Shown here: positions 11,477-23,669 of the stretch, piece by piece
How the letters are laid out: every line of letters begins with the position of its first letter
How positions within the stretch are numbered: position 1 is the first letter of the stretch
Assembly (NCBI GenBank): GCA_958510875.1
Contig: OY294068.1
Span: 173,259,411-173,323,410, forward strand
DNA: 64,000 nucleotides
Direction: 5' to 3'
Source: Endomychus coccineus
Lineage: Eukaryota; Arthropoda; Insecta; Coleoptera; Endomychidae
Translations under genes and position numbers: made by a program
The notes under the pieces: generated by a model
What the model saw: the letters and a program-made list of their open reading frames with translations, nothing else
Database searches by the model: none
Told to the model about the DNA's origin: nothing

Positions 11477-12482
11477 TACCGTGATATCAAAAATTATCTT
11501 GGTCAAGGGTGGTTGTGGAATCTAAAACGTGTGTCTTACTTTACGTTATCAAAACTTGTGTCAAATTAATTAATTTGAAGTTTCTAAAAGTGAGAAATTT
11601 CGCAATTTTATACGAATGTTATAACACTCAGAAGTCTCTAGCGCTTTAGACTCCGGGATTTTCACGTGTCCTATCGAAATTAGAAGGTTCGAATTGTATA
11701 AAAACACAATTGCATGAACGCCAGACGTCCTATGTAATTAGCTACGAACGTAATCATTTTGACATATGCCTCGAGGAGCTCGCTACGCGTCAGTTATAGT
11801 TTATACTTTTTACCTCGATCTTGTTAATTCGGGGCCGTTTTCTGCCCGTGCGGCCGGCGCCAGTTGTAATAAAGTGTTTTCGGCTATAGGCCGCTAGCTT
11901 TTGACCGCTTTTGGGTATATTTTAGTAGCTAGAAAATTCCCTTTGGTACGTCGCACGTTAGACGTGCGTAGCTGAGACCTGAGAGTACCTGTTTCTATTT
12001 TAATTAAATTTTCCGATTTAATCGACATTTTGGGGCCCGAGACTATGCTATTTGGTTGGCCCCGTTCATAAACTAACGACATGGAGCGAAAACCGTGTGC
12101 GAAAAGTCCTCGTAAAGACGTTCTATGTTCCGAAGATTTGCACTTTTCTAACTCGCGAGCTACCCGCTCCTCACGTGAACGTCATTCGATTCATCGAAAA
12201 TTAACCAATTTAAAACAGTTTTCAACCCCGTTTGTGGCTATTGCGACCTTGTAAAAGGGTCAAAGTTAACATTTCGTTTTACATTCCACAACCACCCTTG
12301 ACCAAGATAATTTTTAATTTGTAGTTCATTATTGTTTTACAACTGAAATGAATAGGTATGAAATTTGTAGGTTATTGATGATGTCAGTGTGACAGTGCCA
12401 TAATTATTTCAAACGTAAAGTAAGACACACGTTTTAGATTCCACAACCACCCTTGACCAAGACAATTTTTGATATCCCGGTA
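11477..12482. mobile_element. 1.0-kb TIR element with GC-rich interior, TA-flanked
   Basis: Terminal inverted repeats of about 66-72 bp. The left starts TACCGTGATATCAAAAATTA and runs through TTGGTCAAGGGTGGTTGTGG to TCTTACTTTACGTT (about 11548). The right is its reverse complement, from about 12412 to 12482, ending GATATCCCGGTA. The outermost TA on each side could be the target duplication, fitting Tc1/mariner-type insertion. Part of the terminal motif recurs once more, internally, at 12287-12318. No transposase is encoded. The interior (about 11700-12260) is far richer in GC and CpG than its surroundings. It holds a 57-codon plus ORF (12081-12254) and a 62-codon minus ORF (11894-12082). Confidence 0.8.
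12081..12254 (+). CDS. unrecognised 57-codon ORF inside the TIR element
   Basis: Starts ATG GAG CGA AAA and reads MERKPCAKSPRKDVLCSEDL, then a basic Ser/Arg-rich stretch with TRSSRERHSIHRKLTNLKQF, and ends at TAA. No family recognised. Because it lies in GC-rich DNA between transposon ends, it may be a piece of a host first exon captured by the element, or a chance frame. Confidence 0.2.
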   Translation: MERKPCAKSPRKDVLCSEDLHFSNSRATRSSRERHSIHRKLTNLKQFSTPFVAIATL

Positions 12483-13051
12483 TTATCATATTATGCTGTC
12501 CGTTGAACTGTCAAAATCTTGACACAATCAACCTTACTTTCATGATACTGGAGATGCTGTCAAAAATATCACTTGCTAGGGGGTTACTGAGCCCAAACCC
12601 ACAAAAATACAGTTATTATTTTCACAACTTCAAATCGATTTGCAAAATTTCACACAAAGACATAATCTCAAATATAGCCTATATGTATTTAGAATGGCTC
12701 AAAATGGATACAATATTTCCCTTATACTACCTTTAATAGTGGGGGAAGTATAAACAGTCTACAGACCAACATAAATGATTTTTCGTATCAATAAGCAGGA
12801 ACGTATCATCTTCTATAAATATGACTCATGAAGATCCGATAACTCAATCAACGATCCAGGAATATATCCATCGAGTGCAGCTAATATCGCAGCTTCTGCG
12901 TCCATGGCATTTGGAGACGATATTCTAAGAAAATGTCTAAACGACTATCGCATGTAGTTCCAGTTTATATTGAAAGAAGTGCTTTTCTAAATAATGAATT
13001 CATTATACTTCTACATATATACGAAGGCAAGTTATTTAGTCAAAACTTATT

Positions 13052-13995
13052 TTATTTCTCAACATAATCTCCCGATACACTTCGTCCAACGTTCTTCTAA
13101 TTTTTCGATCCCTTCCAAATAATAGTATTTCGGCGATCCTTCAAAATAGGCGTTTGTTTCAGCGATGACCTCATCATTGGAGCCAAATCTCTTTCCACCG
13201 AGACATTTCTTCAAGTTTGGAAATAGATAAAAATCGCACTGGGGCTAAATCTGGAGAATATGGTGGATGACAAACCAATTCGTAGCGCCATTTATGCAAT
13301 TTTGCCATTGCGACTGCGAACCTGTGCGACGGTGCGTTCTTCTGGTGTAAGAGCACTTTTTTCTTTGCCAAATGCGGTCGCTTACGCTTCAAGTCGGCGT
13401 CGAATCGATCCAACAGCCGTGCATAATATACGCCGGTGATCATTTTGCCCCTTTTCAAGGCAATCGTTATGGACGATACCGTGTGCATCCCAATAAACTG
13501 TAGCCATGACTTTGTTGGCCGATAAACCCACTTTGGCCTTTTTCGGTTGCGATTCGTCAGGACAAATCAACCGTTTTCGACTGTTCTTTGGTCTCTGGTG
13601 TGTTGTGATGTGTCCTTCTTATGGCGTTTGAACATCGCCAAACACTCCTTTGAAGTTGTCACACGGTCGCGCTTGTTGTCAACAGAGAAAATGCGGCATC
13701 CATCGGGCAAATAGCTTTCTCCTATTCAAAAATTCATGCAAAATGTTCCGAACCCGTTGGGTTGAGATGCCAATAGCCTCAGCAATCTCGTTCACTTCAA
13801 CTCGCCGATCGTCCAATATCAAACCATGGATTTTATCGACGATTTCTGGCATTGTAACCTCAATTGAACAGAACGTTCGGCGGCCATTTGTGAATCGTTC
13901 CAATCGATGGTGAGGAATCCCCATAATGTTTAACAAGCGATGTTTGCGTAATGTTTTTTCCACGCAAGAAAGACGCGAAATGCAATTTTTTCCAT
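13052..13995 (-). pseudogene. mariner (DD34D) transposase, degenerate copy 2
   Basis: Second mariner transposase remnant, same orientation as the one at 2046-2874 and clearly related. Reading minus from ATG at 13995: MEKIAFR, a stop, then FTNGRRTFCS, EIVDKIHGLILDDRRVEVNE IAEAIG (helix-turn-helix), RKLFARWMPHF, KVGLSANKVMATVYWDAHGI, RPHLAKKKVLLHQKNAPSHR and YSPDLAP. The second catalytic Asp is replaced by Lys (HQKNAPSH; family HQDNAPAH). A frameshift follows at SPDLAP before CDFYLFPNLKKCLGGKRF, and another precedes the VDETWIHH block, which is largely deleted near 13610. Both copies share the 3' flank TCAAAACTTATTTTATTTCT. Inactive. Confidence 0.85.
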
Positions 13996-14202
13996 GTTCA
14001 CAAAAATCTTCAAGGTTGCTTGCTTTCGATGGGTGTCAAAATAGAACATAATAGTAAATTCTAAGAGAAATTTCGGATTACTGCTCCATTTCAAATATCC
14101 CATTGCTTTCGTTGCCCGATGATATCGTTCAAAGCAACTAATTTTCGAGGAATATGAAGTTTTGACATCTCTGTTCTCTGGTATCTTCAAATGAATACGC
14201 AT

Positions 14203-15150
14203 TTTATCAATGTGAAATCGTGTTGAACTGTATGATCTATTTAATATCTGACCGATTTAAAGCGTGGCATAATAAGAAAATACTACCAAATAAGTAAGTA
14301 CTCCCTAGTATTTTCTATTTATCACCATAATAAAATAAATGGTCAAAATGACGCCTAAAGCTATAATAGTTGGACGGGACAGATGTACCCGTATGACCTT
14401 TTACTTTAGCCAACCCCGACTAACACTCGATCGATAGAGGCTGCTAAAACTCACCCCGCCGTTCAAGGCCACCGAACGTCGAGACGAACCCTCTAATACC
14501 ATGCGTCATCGGACTTAAACGACGTCTTCCACATCTCTTGCATTGTACCGAGCTTCGTTCCCCGACATTTTTTTAATTTGGAATACGCGAATAATAACCC
14601 GCGAAACTGTTTCAAGACCGTAAATCGGAAGGGAAATTCTCAATTCAACACGAGCAATTTATATGAGGAAACGATGTCAAAAGCTAGAATTTATTAATTT
14701 ATTGGCAAAGTTTACATTCGCTAAATTGAGATGTTACTTGAAAATTTTAAATTACTTCCTTCCTTAACCTTAACGATGCATCGAGTAAAGGATTATATCG
14801 ATTTTTGATGGTTTGAAGTGCAACCGATAAGTGCCTGTAATAACCAATTTAGCATACAATTATCTGACAGAGACAATGTTATTCAGCTCCACATTCACAT
14901 TTACTACTTTCCTGAAAAATAGCACAATATTACATGAAAATGTTCATCAGGTTTTTACGATTTGTATTGGTATATTTGCCGCATTCTATTCTTATATTTC
15001 GAGTGCAAACAGTTTTTTTTAGTCTGTAATAAATCTCGTAATCTTCAGTAAATCGTGCTTGTTTTTATCGATTCAACAGTGCCAACGTGAGATACTAGTT
15101 TAACGAATATCATGAAAAATTAATATCGTTTTTTATCTACATAGGTGTTA
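14203..15150. other. no gene recognised; GC-richer patch 14380-14560
   Basis: The patch around 14380-14560 is CpG-richer than its flanks but has no frame longer than about 30 codons from its ATG and no motif I can name. The rest is AT-rich. Confidence 0.4.
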
Positions 15151-15169
15151 TTTCGGAACTGTCTTCATC

Positions 15170-16150
15170 TTGGATTGCATTTTAGTACGGCACGTGCTAA
15201 AAATATTGCCGAAACCTAAATCAACTGCAGTTTCTAAACCAACTACATACATATTTAAAGTGCATCTTGGCAGACGAGATACCAGTGATAATAGATTGAG
15301 CAACCCAATTTTTGTTATCGCACAAAACGAAGGTGATTGACGTAAGAATTGCAACGCGAACCATAAGTGATTTAATATCAAATGGTTTTGTTTCTGAGGG
15401 GGGCATCGTTGTCGATTCACAGATACATCTGATTTCATATCACTGCCAAAATACTCGTAGATGAGGCTCAAATAAACAGGAACCTAAAGAAGTGCAACTA
15501 ACTGGCCCACCTATAGTCCTGTCCAGACAGAGGCTCTATCATCGAGCAACATGAACTAATGTATGACAATGTGACATTAGTGTTATTGCAAGTCTACTAG
15601 AACCACGGTTCCCAAAGAATAGTGAAAGGTAACCGAGGAGCAATTTGGTGGAATCGCAGCCTGGAACTTATGATGCGAAAATCAAGGAAACTGTTCAATA
15701 TCGCAATAAGGAAAATAAATCGGATGAGTATAGGCAATCCTTGACTGTGTAGTGCGTGCACCAATAAGAAGAACCAAGCGCTCGTTGTGGAGGAGCTACT
15801 GAGAGAAATCAACAAGTACTCCGGAATATAACAGACTCCAGAAAACAATGTCCATGGGAAAACACACCAAGGTAGGATCCTTGACCAACTAATTAGGCGA
15901 ATATACGGAAACAGGAAAGGAATCCTTGCCACTTGCAACAAATTTCCCTGGATCCTCAAACATCAACTGACTGGTCAAGGAACCGATAAATATCAACAAA
16001 ATAGAGTGAGCGATCAATAGGTTCAATCCATACAAAGCGGGGCGTTTCCGGCAATGCTCCAGGAAGGCCTTAAATAACTGTCCTCATTACTATGTACAAT
16101 GTATAGAACCATCTCAGCGCTAGGTTACATACCAAACAAATGGAGGAAGG
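15170..16150 (+). pseudogene. non-LTR retrotransposon ORF2 fragment (EN end to RT start)
   Basis: Decayed piece of a LINE of the R1/I group, read on the plus strand in shifting frames. VIDVRIATRTISDLISNGFV (about 15332-15390) matches the end of the AP-endonuclease domain, where the family continues SDHR; here the next bases give DSQIHL. IWWNRSLELMMRKSRKLFN (about 15645-15700) matches the conserved linker WWN...RK.FN between endonuclease and reverse transcriptase. FPAMLQEGLK and MYRTISALGYIPNKWRKG (about 16048-16150) match the RT fingers region that normally continues into IPKPGK. Several stops and frameshifts; no catalytic YADD block seen. It may belong to the same broad group as the RNase H pieces at 18900-19135 and 41446-42175. 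Confidence 0.6.
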
Positions 16151-16566
16151 GAACCAGTAAATCCTGTGAACACTATTTATGAGCTTTAAAGCAGAGCAGA
16201 AGAAGAAAACGTCTGTATACCAGGTCCTCTCGCCAGGTTTTGCCTTTTTTTTAATGATGTCTGTTCATTCCCTTCGATTGTGTATAATTACCTCGAAGAC
16301 AGTATTGAAGGATTACTTGGAAGTTATGTGGTCCATTGATTCAACTATATCCCGATCTTCTATTCATGTTTTGTAGTCTGAAAAGACCCATTCCCCCTCC
16401 CATGACCTCAAGAACAATAGTAACTACTACCATGTATGACTGTTCTTGGTGTTGTTATTATATTTATATCACCCTTTATAGTGAGGCAGGAAAGTAGATT
16501 TCAAATAATGCCAAGATAGAGTTAATTGAAATGGTACCGGTCGATAACATAGTGGATTTCATTATT

Positions 16567-17121
16567 TTATTGCAAAAGAACGCCAAATATAGGGCTCTCA
16601 ATGCATCTAATGCATGTGTATTCCAAAGTCACATCATTATAGTTTATATTGGTAAAAGTAACAAATAATATACAAATATTTTTTTTATACTGGTACTGTA
16701 GGAAAACGCATAGGCTACTACCATTTGAAATTAGAGAGCAAGTTGACGCTGGAACAATATCGAACGATACAGAAGCAAAAATTGTTGAAATCAGGAAGGA
16801 TTCGGAAATCGTAGGCCACGTGTTCGGCGTGTGCTCCGACCGGGTGTGGTCCCTGCCGTGCTTATAAAACGGGGCTCCTGAGAGTCTACTATTCCCGCCA
16901 CGTAGCGTTGCCATAGAGATTACCCTCCTCAAGTCTACCAGAGCTACCCTCGTACCCTCTTCTATCATCGCGACTGCGTTTACAACTCGCACTCGGGCAC
17001 GTTCATTTACGACACAGGGATAGGCTATTATGGCCCGTGGCTCTGTCCCTGTAATAAATGTACCCACTACCGACGATCTTCTAATGTAATTGAACATTCG
17101 ATCCTTAATACTATCTCTCAA
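16567..17121 (-). CDS. unrecognised 184-codon open frame
   Basis: One of the longest uninterrupted frames in the window. Its first half (about 16820-17121) is GC-richer and reads FITGTEPRAIIAYPCVVNER and ARVRVVNAVAMIEEGTRVAL. Its second half is AT-rich and low quality. The opposite strand is also open (16649-16867, HRLLPFEIREQVDAGTISND), and a TATAAAA lies at about 16864, so the coding strand is unclear. No domain recognised. It may be chance openness in a GC-rich patch rather than a gene. Confidence 0.15.
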   Translation of the reverse strand: MRDSIKDRMFNYIRRSSVVGTFITGTEPRAIIAYPCVVNERARVRVVNAVAMIEEGTRVALVDLRRVISMATLRGGNSRLSGAPFYKHGRDHTRSEHTPNTWPTISESFLISTIFASVSFDIVPASTCSLISNGSSLCVFLQYQYKKNICILFVTFTNINYNDVTLEYTCIRCIESPIFGVLLQ

Positions 17122-17730
17122 TTTTATTATTGAATTACTTTTGATTTACAGCTCTTGATTTTGATAAATAATGATTTGTTATCCCGATGAACTCGAGCTG
17201 CGTTTTCATTCACATGGAATCCTACCAACAAGAGCAACTTCGAAATATTCATTTAACATTGATATTCATAATCTATGAGTTTCTTATCATTAGAATTGTA
17301 CAGTAAATCTGGCTTTAGTGTTTGATATTCAGCAAGAACGGTAGGTGGTTAAAAAAAATGTAGAGAACGAAGCGGAGGGCGTAAAGTTGCCAAAAATCAC
17401 TTTCCTCTTTTCCGACGAGAAAAAAACATTTTTGCGGTACAGAAGAAATATAAAAGTTGTAAACTCGAAAAAGCCTACAAAATATATACGCATTTTTCCC
17501 CAAGATATGCTGTTACAGAGATATAGCGCTTCCATTTTCTAATATGTACTAGTTTTGAAATACCCACCGAATGCAGAGTCGTAGCGGTCTATTGTTATTG
17601 TCTCATCTGAAGACATTTTTTCCACAACATCCATTATCTTCCTGACATATGTACTGCTAGACGCATTCCAGCGCCGTAAAAGCATTTAGAACCACCAGCT
17701 GCCTAAATTCATCTAACGGGTAGTCGAAAG

Positions 17731-18711
17731 TTGATCATGTATTACGTGAAAACGTTAATTTCTTGCTCTTTAAATATGAGCCTTTGCTTAATATGTCAAA
17801 AAAGTGACAATGATGATGAGTATTCTGTGGGAACGAACCAACGGCGCATGTTAATTGCAGTGTGTGATTCTCGGAAACATAATCAACATGAAGCACTGCT
17901 CAACAATGAAAATATAGCACTCTATTCCAGTAAATCTGTCAAATTTTATGGAAAAAAGAATGACAGGCTATTTTATTTTCATAAATCGTTCGCGAGGCAT
18001 GTGACGATGTGACGAGCTTAAAACCAAAGAGCCGTGATCAATTAATCACGTGACTTTAGGGCACTCCTGCGGGTCAAATGTAAATGATTGTAAAAATAGA
18101 AATATATTGGAAATGATTTAGAAACTGCTAATGAAAGACGTGATATTTGCTGTCACATGAACTATCAAAATGTACCACAGGTTAAACATAAGCGTGTGAT
18201 ATATACTTATAAACAGGAAACACGGTTGTCCTCATGGTTCAATAAAATACCAAAACTCTATTTGAAAAATAAAGATGAAATACCACTCGAAACGGGGCTA
18301 CCGCGCTCAAAAGGAACAATTTTTGTCTACGAAATTGTTTTTCACAACCTACCTTTCTCGCGGCAAATCAAATTCAAACACATTTTGATATTCCTAAAAA
18401 TATCCAAGGGCCAAGGGTGGGGATCCCAACTATTTAGCTTTAAGCTCGTCATATGCCTCGCTAACGATTTATGAAAAAAAAATAGTTTCAGTCATTTTTT
18501 TCAACAAAATTTTATACAGATTCACTGTATTAGCACTGCACGTGCGAAATATGACAATAGTTTGATATCTAGGCCAGTTCTTGAATTGCCACTTTTTGTT
18601 AAGCGTACTGATGACAACACATTTCTAATCTATAAATATTTGACTAGGGAGGATGGGCAAAAGGGTCGTCACAGAGTTCTGGCGAGTAAATATTCTCCTC
18701 TTAATTGAAAC
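17731..18711 (+). CDS. cluster of short open frames, possible old TE or exon remains
   Basis: Three plus-strand frames in a row: 17731-18012 (starts with a hydrophobic stretch, then SLCLICQKSDNDDEYSVGTN), 18157-18474 (basic, KHKRVIYTYKQETRLSSWFN), and about 18500-18711, open without an ATG (SRPVLELPLFVKRTDDNTFL and IYKYLTREDGQKGRH). The CLICQK... pattern vaguely resembles the N-terminal Cys motif of uncharacterised transposon-linked insect proteins, but I cannot name a family. The order and common strand suggest one decayed coding unit; this is inference. Confidence 0.25.
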
Positions 18712-18899
18712 GGGAAAACCATTGAGAAATCACTTTCGTATTGTTTCTACGAAGTTATAGTGACCATAACCCAACTTTCATCACATTTTCAAAGATGGTG
18801 TTTACTTGCTAAATGTCTTATGATGTACAGTACAGCTCAAGGGACTTTAGATCGGGAATGGAGCTCACGGCCGTAGCGAAATTTTTTTTGCCTTGAATG

Positions 18900-19135
18900 C
18901 TAGTTCCATTTCACCAGCCACATCTCAGCCACTAGCCTACGCTGCTCACATATTGCTTGTACTTGCTTGTCCATTTGCAGCCTTCGGAGATTCCAGCGCT
19001 CTCTTTGCTGTTGTTCGACCCAGTCCCGTATGCATCCTCGGGCGCCGGTTTTTGTCACCCTCGGTACAGGTTCTGGGTCGATATATGATGAGCCTACTCA
19101 GGCTAGTTCATCAGCTTTTATGTTACTCTCAATGA
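18900..19135 (-). pseudogene. LINE ORF2 fragment: RNase H end and linker
   Basis: Reading minus: ESNIKADELA, a stop, VGSSYIDPEPVPRV, then GARGCIRDWVEQQQRERW, and a stop at 18900. In R1/I-group LINEs with a C-terminal RNase H domain, GN..ADELA..G is the end of RNase H and the next 40 residues (IREW....W) lead to the Cys-rich tail. The N-terminal part and the Cys tail are missing. Truncated and dead. Confidence 0.5.
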
Positions 19136-19266
19136 CTCTTAAGTATGATGACCAAATGAAAATAACAACTTGGTCGATATTTAAAGATTCTACGAACCAT
19201 AGGATGAATCAGCATTTTCCGGCTAAGATATTTGCGAACATTAGGCTTCTTGACATTCTAATTTAA

Positions 19267-20818
19267 TAAATTGTTACGATTTCAAACTTTCATAATATTT
19301 CCAAGTTGCCTGCATATGACGACTTAAAATAGACAAAATAAATGGAATTCATCCTAGATTTGATCTTTGGGGCATTCCGCTAGTCACAAAAATGAGGTCC
19401 AGAAGGATATCACCGCGCCACCAATGATCTCTTCAATATCAATAGTAAAATTATGTGTTTTACAAGGTGAAAAAAATCAACGATCCACGTTACAGTTTAG
19501 CAAAAATGTAATGAACCAAACAAATTAATAAATGCATAAAAGTAGGATTCCATGTGATGACAATGACGGTAGCTGTTCAGCTCTTTCATCATAAATTGAA
19601 TACGTTGAAAAGAAAATTTACGTTTCGCATAACGTTGACAGAATGGAGGGTTTGCAAAAAAAAATCAAGGCTAAAGAGTATTGTGGAAATGAACAGGATC
19701 AGGATCTCTGTAAAATGTCAGACAATATAATATGCATCGAAGCTTGAATTTTTAAACACTTCCGTCTTAATTTCACTCCGTGTTCCAGGAAAGAAAAATA
19801 CAATGTGAAAGATGAATTTATTACATTAAAATTGTGAGATAATACATCCCTACTTTTAAGCACTCCCTCCTTAATTAACCAAATCAACTAGCTTTACGAC
19901 TCAATCCGAGCACTGTCTTTCCAAGCGGAATATAGTATATGTGGATTTCTATGCATATATGCAATTCCTGCAATTACCTATCAGCGAACTTGCAGAAAAA
20001 TATTGGAAAGCAACAAGTGCATCAAATGGGAGCAAATGATAGTCGTTCCAGATTTTATGACTTCGAACATACATGTTGACACATTTTAATGAGCGCCTAT
20101 GACAATAATTACTAGAAATTCCGGCATTAAAGATCATACACGATAACGAACATGTAAACAATCACAAGAGCTTGATATTTTAATTGGAGAAAGCAAAACA
20201 CAATACAAACCTACAAATGGGGAGACTTTCAAACACTGTCATTGCACCGAATCAAGGCGAATCTAGCTAGAGTCGCATAGCAATTGACAAGGCGTATTAT
20301 TCATAAATTGGAAAGAATGCAACTAGACGTAAGTTGATGGAAATAGTGGGCGCAATTAAGGCGCGACATACTTGTACATTAACTGACTAGATATGACGAT
20401 ATCCACATACCAGTCACCGCTAGAGAAGGCACATTGCAAATCTTTGAATCACTCACTTTATAAATTGGATCAATTTACATTTTGTACATGTACTGACTTC
20501 CCTCACCCTCCTTTTGTCAGCACTATTTTTTCGCCCTTCTGCCAATTAAATGAATGATTGTAATATTTATTATTTAGGAAATGTAAAGGTTACCAAAGGA
20601 GGTGTAGTCTTCAATTATAGAATCTGAAGCGTTCTGTGAGATATCCATACGTCATCAGAAAACGGAAATCGGGACGTGACGAAATGCCCAGAAACGACAT
20701 ACTAGGACGATATTCCAGAAATACAACATGACAAAAAGTTCACGGTTTCGCAACAGAGAGCAAAACAGTCGAACAGAAGCTGGGACGGATCGACCTGCCA
20801 ACTGATCACAATCTGTTG
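19267..20818. other. no gene recognised
   Basis: AT-rich with short frames only. No transposon or RNA signature found. Confidence 0.5.
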
Positions 20819-21585
20819 TAGTCCAGTCAAAAATGTAAATAACATCTAAAATTGTTGATACAAAACCGAATTGAATAATTCTTTTTGCATTGTGTTGGGT
20901 TGGCGTCTAGATTATTTGTGGACTGGTGATAAAGCGCGCTCAAGATTTTTCCTATTAATAAACAAGGAAAAACCATTTTCCCGTTCCAGTCCCACACAAA
21001 ATATCGTTGTTGACATTTGGTCGAATTTGCAGACAAATGTATGCATTTTGATTTTTCGGAGTTTTCCGGAAAACTATAATTGCTTTTGATTTTTGGACCA
21101 TAAAATAATACTCAGCGACCATAAAAACATATAATTTGACATGTTGGACGAGCACCTTAAAGAAATATGAAGAAAATACGACGCAATTTTCCAGAATTTT
21201 CATTTTTTAATGGTGAACTGTGTACCTACAACCATCACGATACCTTATCATTTCAATACGATTCGAGTCCCACAAAAAATATCATTTGTTGCTAAGATTT
21301 AGTCAAATTTCCCGGGTTTTCCGGGAAGGAGGGTAGATTTTCCATTTTCTGACTTCAGATTCGGGTTCAGCGGGCGTAAAAACTCCCCGAAACCAAATTT
21401 CAGAAACAATGGGTTAAAAGATCCTGAGATATTTCATTTGTTATTAATAGGAAAAGTCGTATTCTCCAGTCCACAAATGATCTACAAGCCAAACCCAACA
21501 CAACGCAAAAAGGAAGTTTTCAATCCGGTTTTGTATCTCAAATTTTAGAAGTGGCCACGTTTTTCTTACATTTTTGATTGGACTA
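20819..21585. mobile_element. 767-bp foldback element with 145-bp TIRs
   Basis: 20819-20963 and 21441-21585 are inverted repeats. Outer ends are TAGTCCAGTCAAAAATGTA and, on the other strand, TAGTCCAATCAAAAATGTA. Inner parts share ATTTGTGGACTGG and TTTTCCTATTAATA. Flanks fit either a TA target duplication (element starting GTCC) or a 3-bp TTG duplication. Inside there is a loose direct repeat: AGTCCCACACAAAATATC at about 20987 and AGTCCCACAAAAAATATC at about 21266, each followed by a TTTGGTCGAATTT-like string. No transposase. Non-autonomous. Confidence 0.8.
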
Positions 21586-22190
21586 TTGATCTGAACCGTT
21601 AAGGAAGATACCTATCACCTCTGTATGAAGAAACCAGAAACAGCGGAGTACATTCTTTGATACTGCGGAGCCGATAATTCGCATAGGGATGTATCAACAC
21701 TTACTCAAAAGTTGAAGGCCTGCCTAAGGAAATGATGCGAAAACTTTTGGATAACTTAAAGAGTCATAAAAACATGAAACTGGAGTTGGTCGCAGTGGAA
21801 GAAAGAGCCTTGTGAGATGCAATGCAACGCACACTCATCATGGAATCTTGAATTCATGGGTGAAAACTTTTCTAAGATGGTTCATTTCCTACAGAAACAT
21901 TCAATTATTAAGAAGAGCAATAATATCCCCGTTGCAAGATTTTGGTGGAACGGGAAAAACGTTAATAGATATCAAAATTTGATAAAAACGTGCAGGATAA
22001 TGTAGTCTCCAGTGTTGCCTAGCTCTTCTTGGCAAATTATTCCCCATCTAACACATCGTCAAGGAGCCCACCTACCTGCCATTCACCAAAACATAACCTG
22101 ATTTCAAGCCGCATCAATCTGCGATACAAAGAATTACATAGTATAATATAAATAATGTTATGGAGAAACGAACACGGTTCTGTATGAACG

Positions 22191-22505
22191 TTACGCTCTC
22201 GAAACAATAAAATGACGGGAGTCATAAAAATCCTGTAAGCCTGAAATTGCCCGGCGAACACGCAATACGGTCCCAGTCGAAATTCCAAACGCACGTGGTT
22301 CAAACGGCGGAAACGCTGTAACAACGGTGTTGTAGTCGCTCCTTCTGCCTTCTATCAGGACCGTATCGGGGTTAATATTACGAGAGAGCATTATAATAGT
22401 AGTGCTTACGCGACTGCTGATCGATTCTTTCCTAAGGTTGCCCCGGCAACCGTCAACAAGGTGACGTAAGCAATCGATACGCCGCCAGTGTGAGCGAGCG
22501 TCCAA
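22191..22505 (-). CDS. unrecognised 104-codon open frame in GC-richer DNA
   Basis: Starts MDARSHWRRIDCLRHLVDGC and continues INPDTVLIEGRRSDYNTVVT. Basic and Arg-rich, no domain recognised. The 22200-22560 stretch is clearly GC-richer than its flanks, which may explain the open frame. It could be a captured or decayed coding fragment; low confidence. Confidence 0.2.
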   Translation of the reverse strand: MDARSHWRRIDCLRHLVDGCRGNLRKESISSRVSTTIIMLSRNINPDTVLIEGRRSDYNTVVTAFPPFEPRAFGISTGTVLRVRRAISGLQDFYDSRHFIVSRA

Positions 22506-22983
22506 CGCCGCTGCTCTGCTACCGCTTTGAAATAGAAAACGGGGAAATGGGTCTGTTAACCGATTGCCGCGTATACAAAGTGTATATACGTCGGATGTAC
22601 TGAAATGATGTTACGAGGCCTAATATATAACATGCGGACAACGCAATTCCGCTTTTATTCCATGATTACGTCTTAGATAAATTCTTTTCTACTCGATCAG
22701 AACGGTGGAAAAACGACCACGTGACATCACAAATGAATAGAAACACTTTTGATATAATTTAGGTTACAATGATAAATACACACACACAATACCAACAATA
22801 ATAAAAATTTTATATATTCAAATTTGATTATGGCAGGAAGTTTCAGAAATAAAACAGCTCCATTCTAGGATAACTAGTGAGGGAAAAAGCTGTGATCAAT
22901 GGATAAGTACACTTTTTTGAAAAATAGAACAAAAGATATATTGGAATTAATTTACAAACGTCTAATGAAATACGTTATATTAT

Positions 22984-23660
22984 ACCGGGTGTTTCAAATT
23001 CTACTTTCATCATTGGGATCTCGGAAACCATAAGAGATACAAAGATGGTTAAATTGGGGCAAAGTTGCGTATCGCTGAGCCCAATAATATTCCGTTTAAC
23101 AATTGAAGTTCAAATTGGTACTTCCGGAAATATGGCGGAAAAACCGACATTTACGGTTTTCGTTTTTACTTTTTTACGAGTTGATTTCAAAGGTTAAAAG
23201 AAATCTATAAATACATTCTGGTTGGAACTTTTTGAGCTTAATTTTTTGGCGAAGTCGAAAATCCTTTATGACGTTTCTTTTTCTCAAATCATCAACAACT
23301 TGATTTTTTCTTATGAGCGCCATATCAGATTTTTGAATAGAACTTACATGACCTTTCTAATGATGTAGTTACCCTTGTAGACCCAAAAATCAGAAACATT
23401 AAAGAAAAAGTTTTCATACCATAGTAGGCTTGTATTTTCAATCAGTCACATGTAGATGGTATTTTGATACCTTGTTAAGCACGGTATCGTTGAAAATTCA
23501 ATTTGCCAATGAAAAAAAATGCGATATCATAAAACTTTGTTATAAAAACCATAGAATTGGTGTGAAGTCAGTGGGAATGTATATGAACATGCTCAAAACG
23601 GATATATCCACGAAAATCAGGAACAAATTTTTATACTACTTCCCTTACACTATATATTGA
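22984..23660. repeat. putative dispersed repeat starting ACCGGGTGTTTC
   Basis: It begins TACCGGGTGTTTCAAATTCT after an AT run. Ends of the CCGGGTGT type are common for insect terminal-repeat elements. The end near 23640-23665 has a small hairpin (ACTTCCCTTACAC..TGAGGAAAGT). A loosely similar hairpin and a GCTCAAAA.GGATA string occur at 12690-12755. No matching inverted end was found and nothing is encoded. Confidence 0.35.
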
Positions 23661-23669
23661 GGAAAGTAA

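Noticed and set aside
15148..15959. minus-strand ORFs of 61-120 codons
   Set aside because: They are antisense to the LINE EN-RT fragment on the plus strand.
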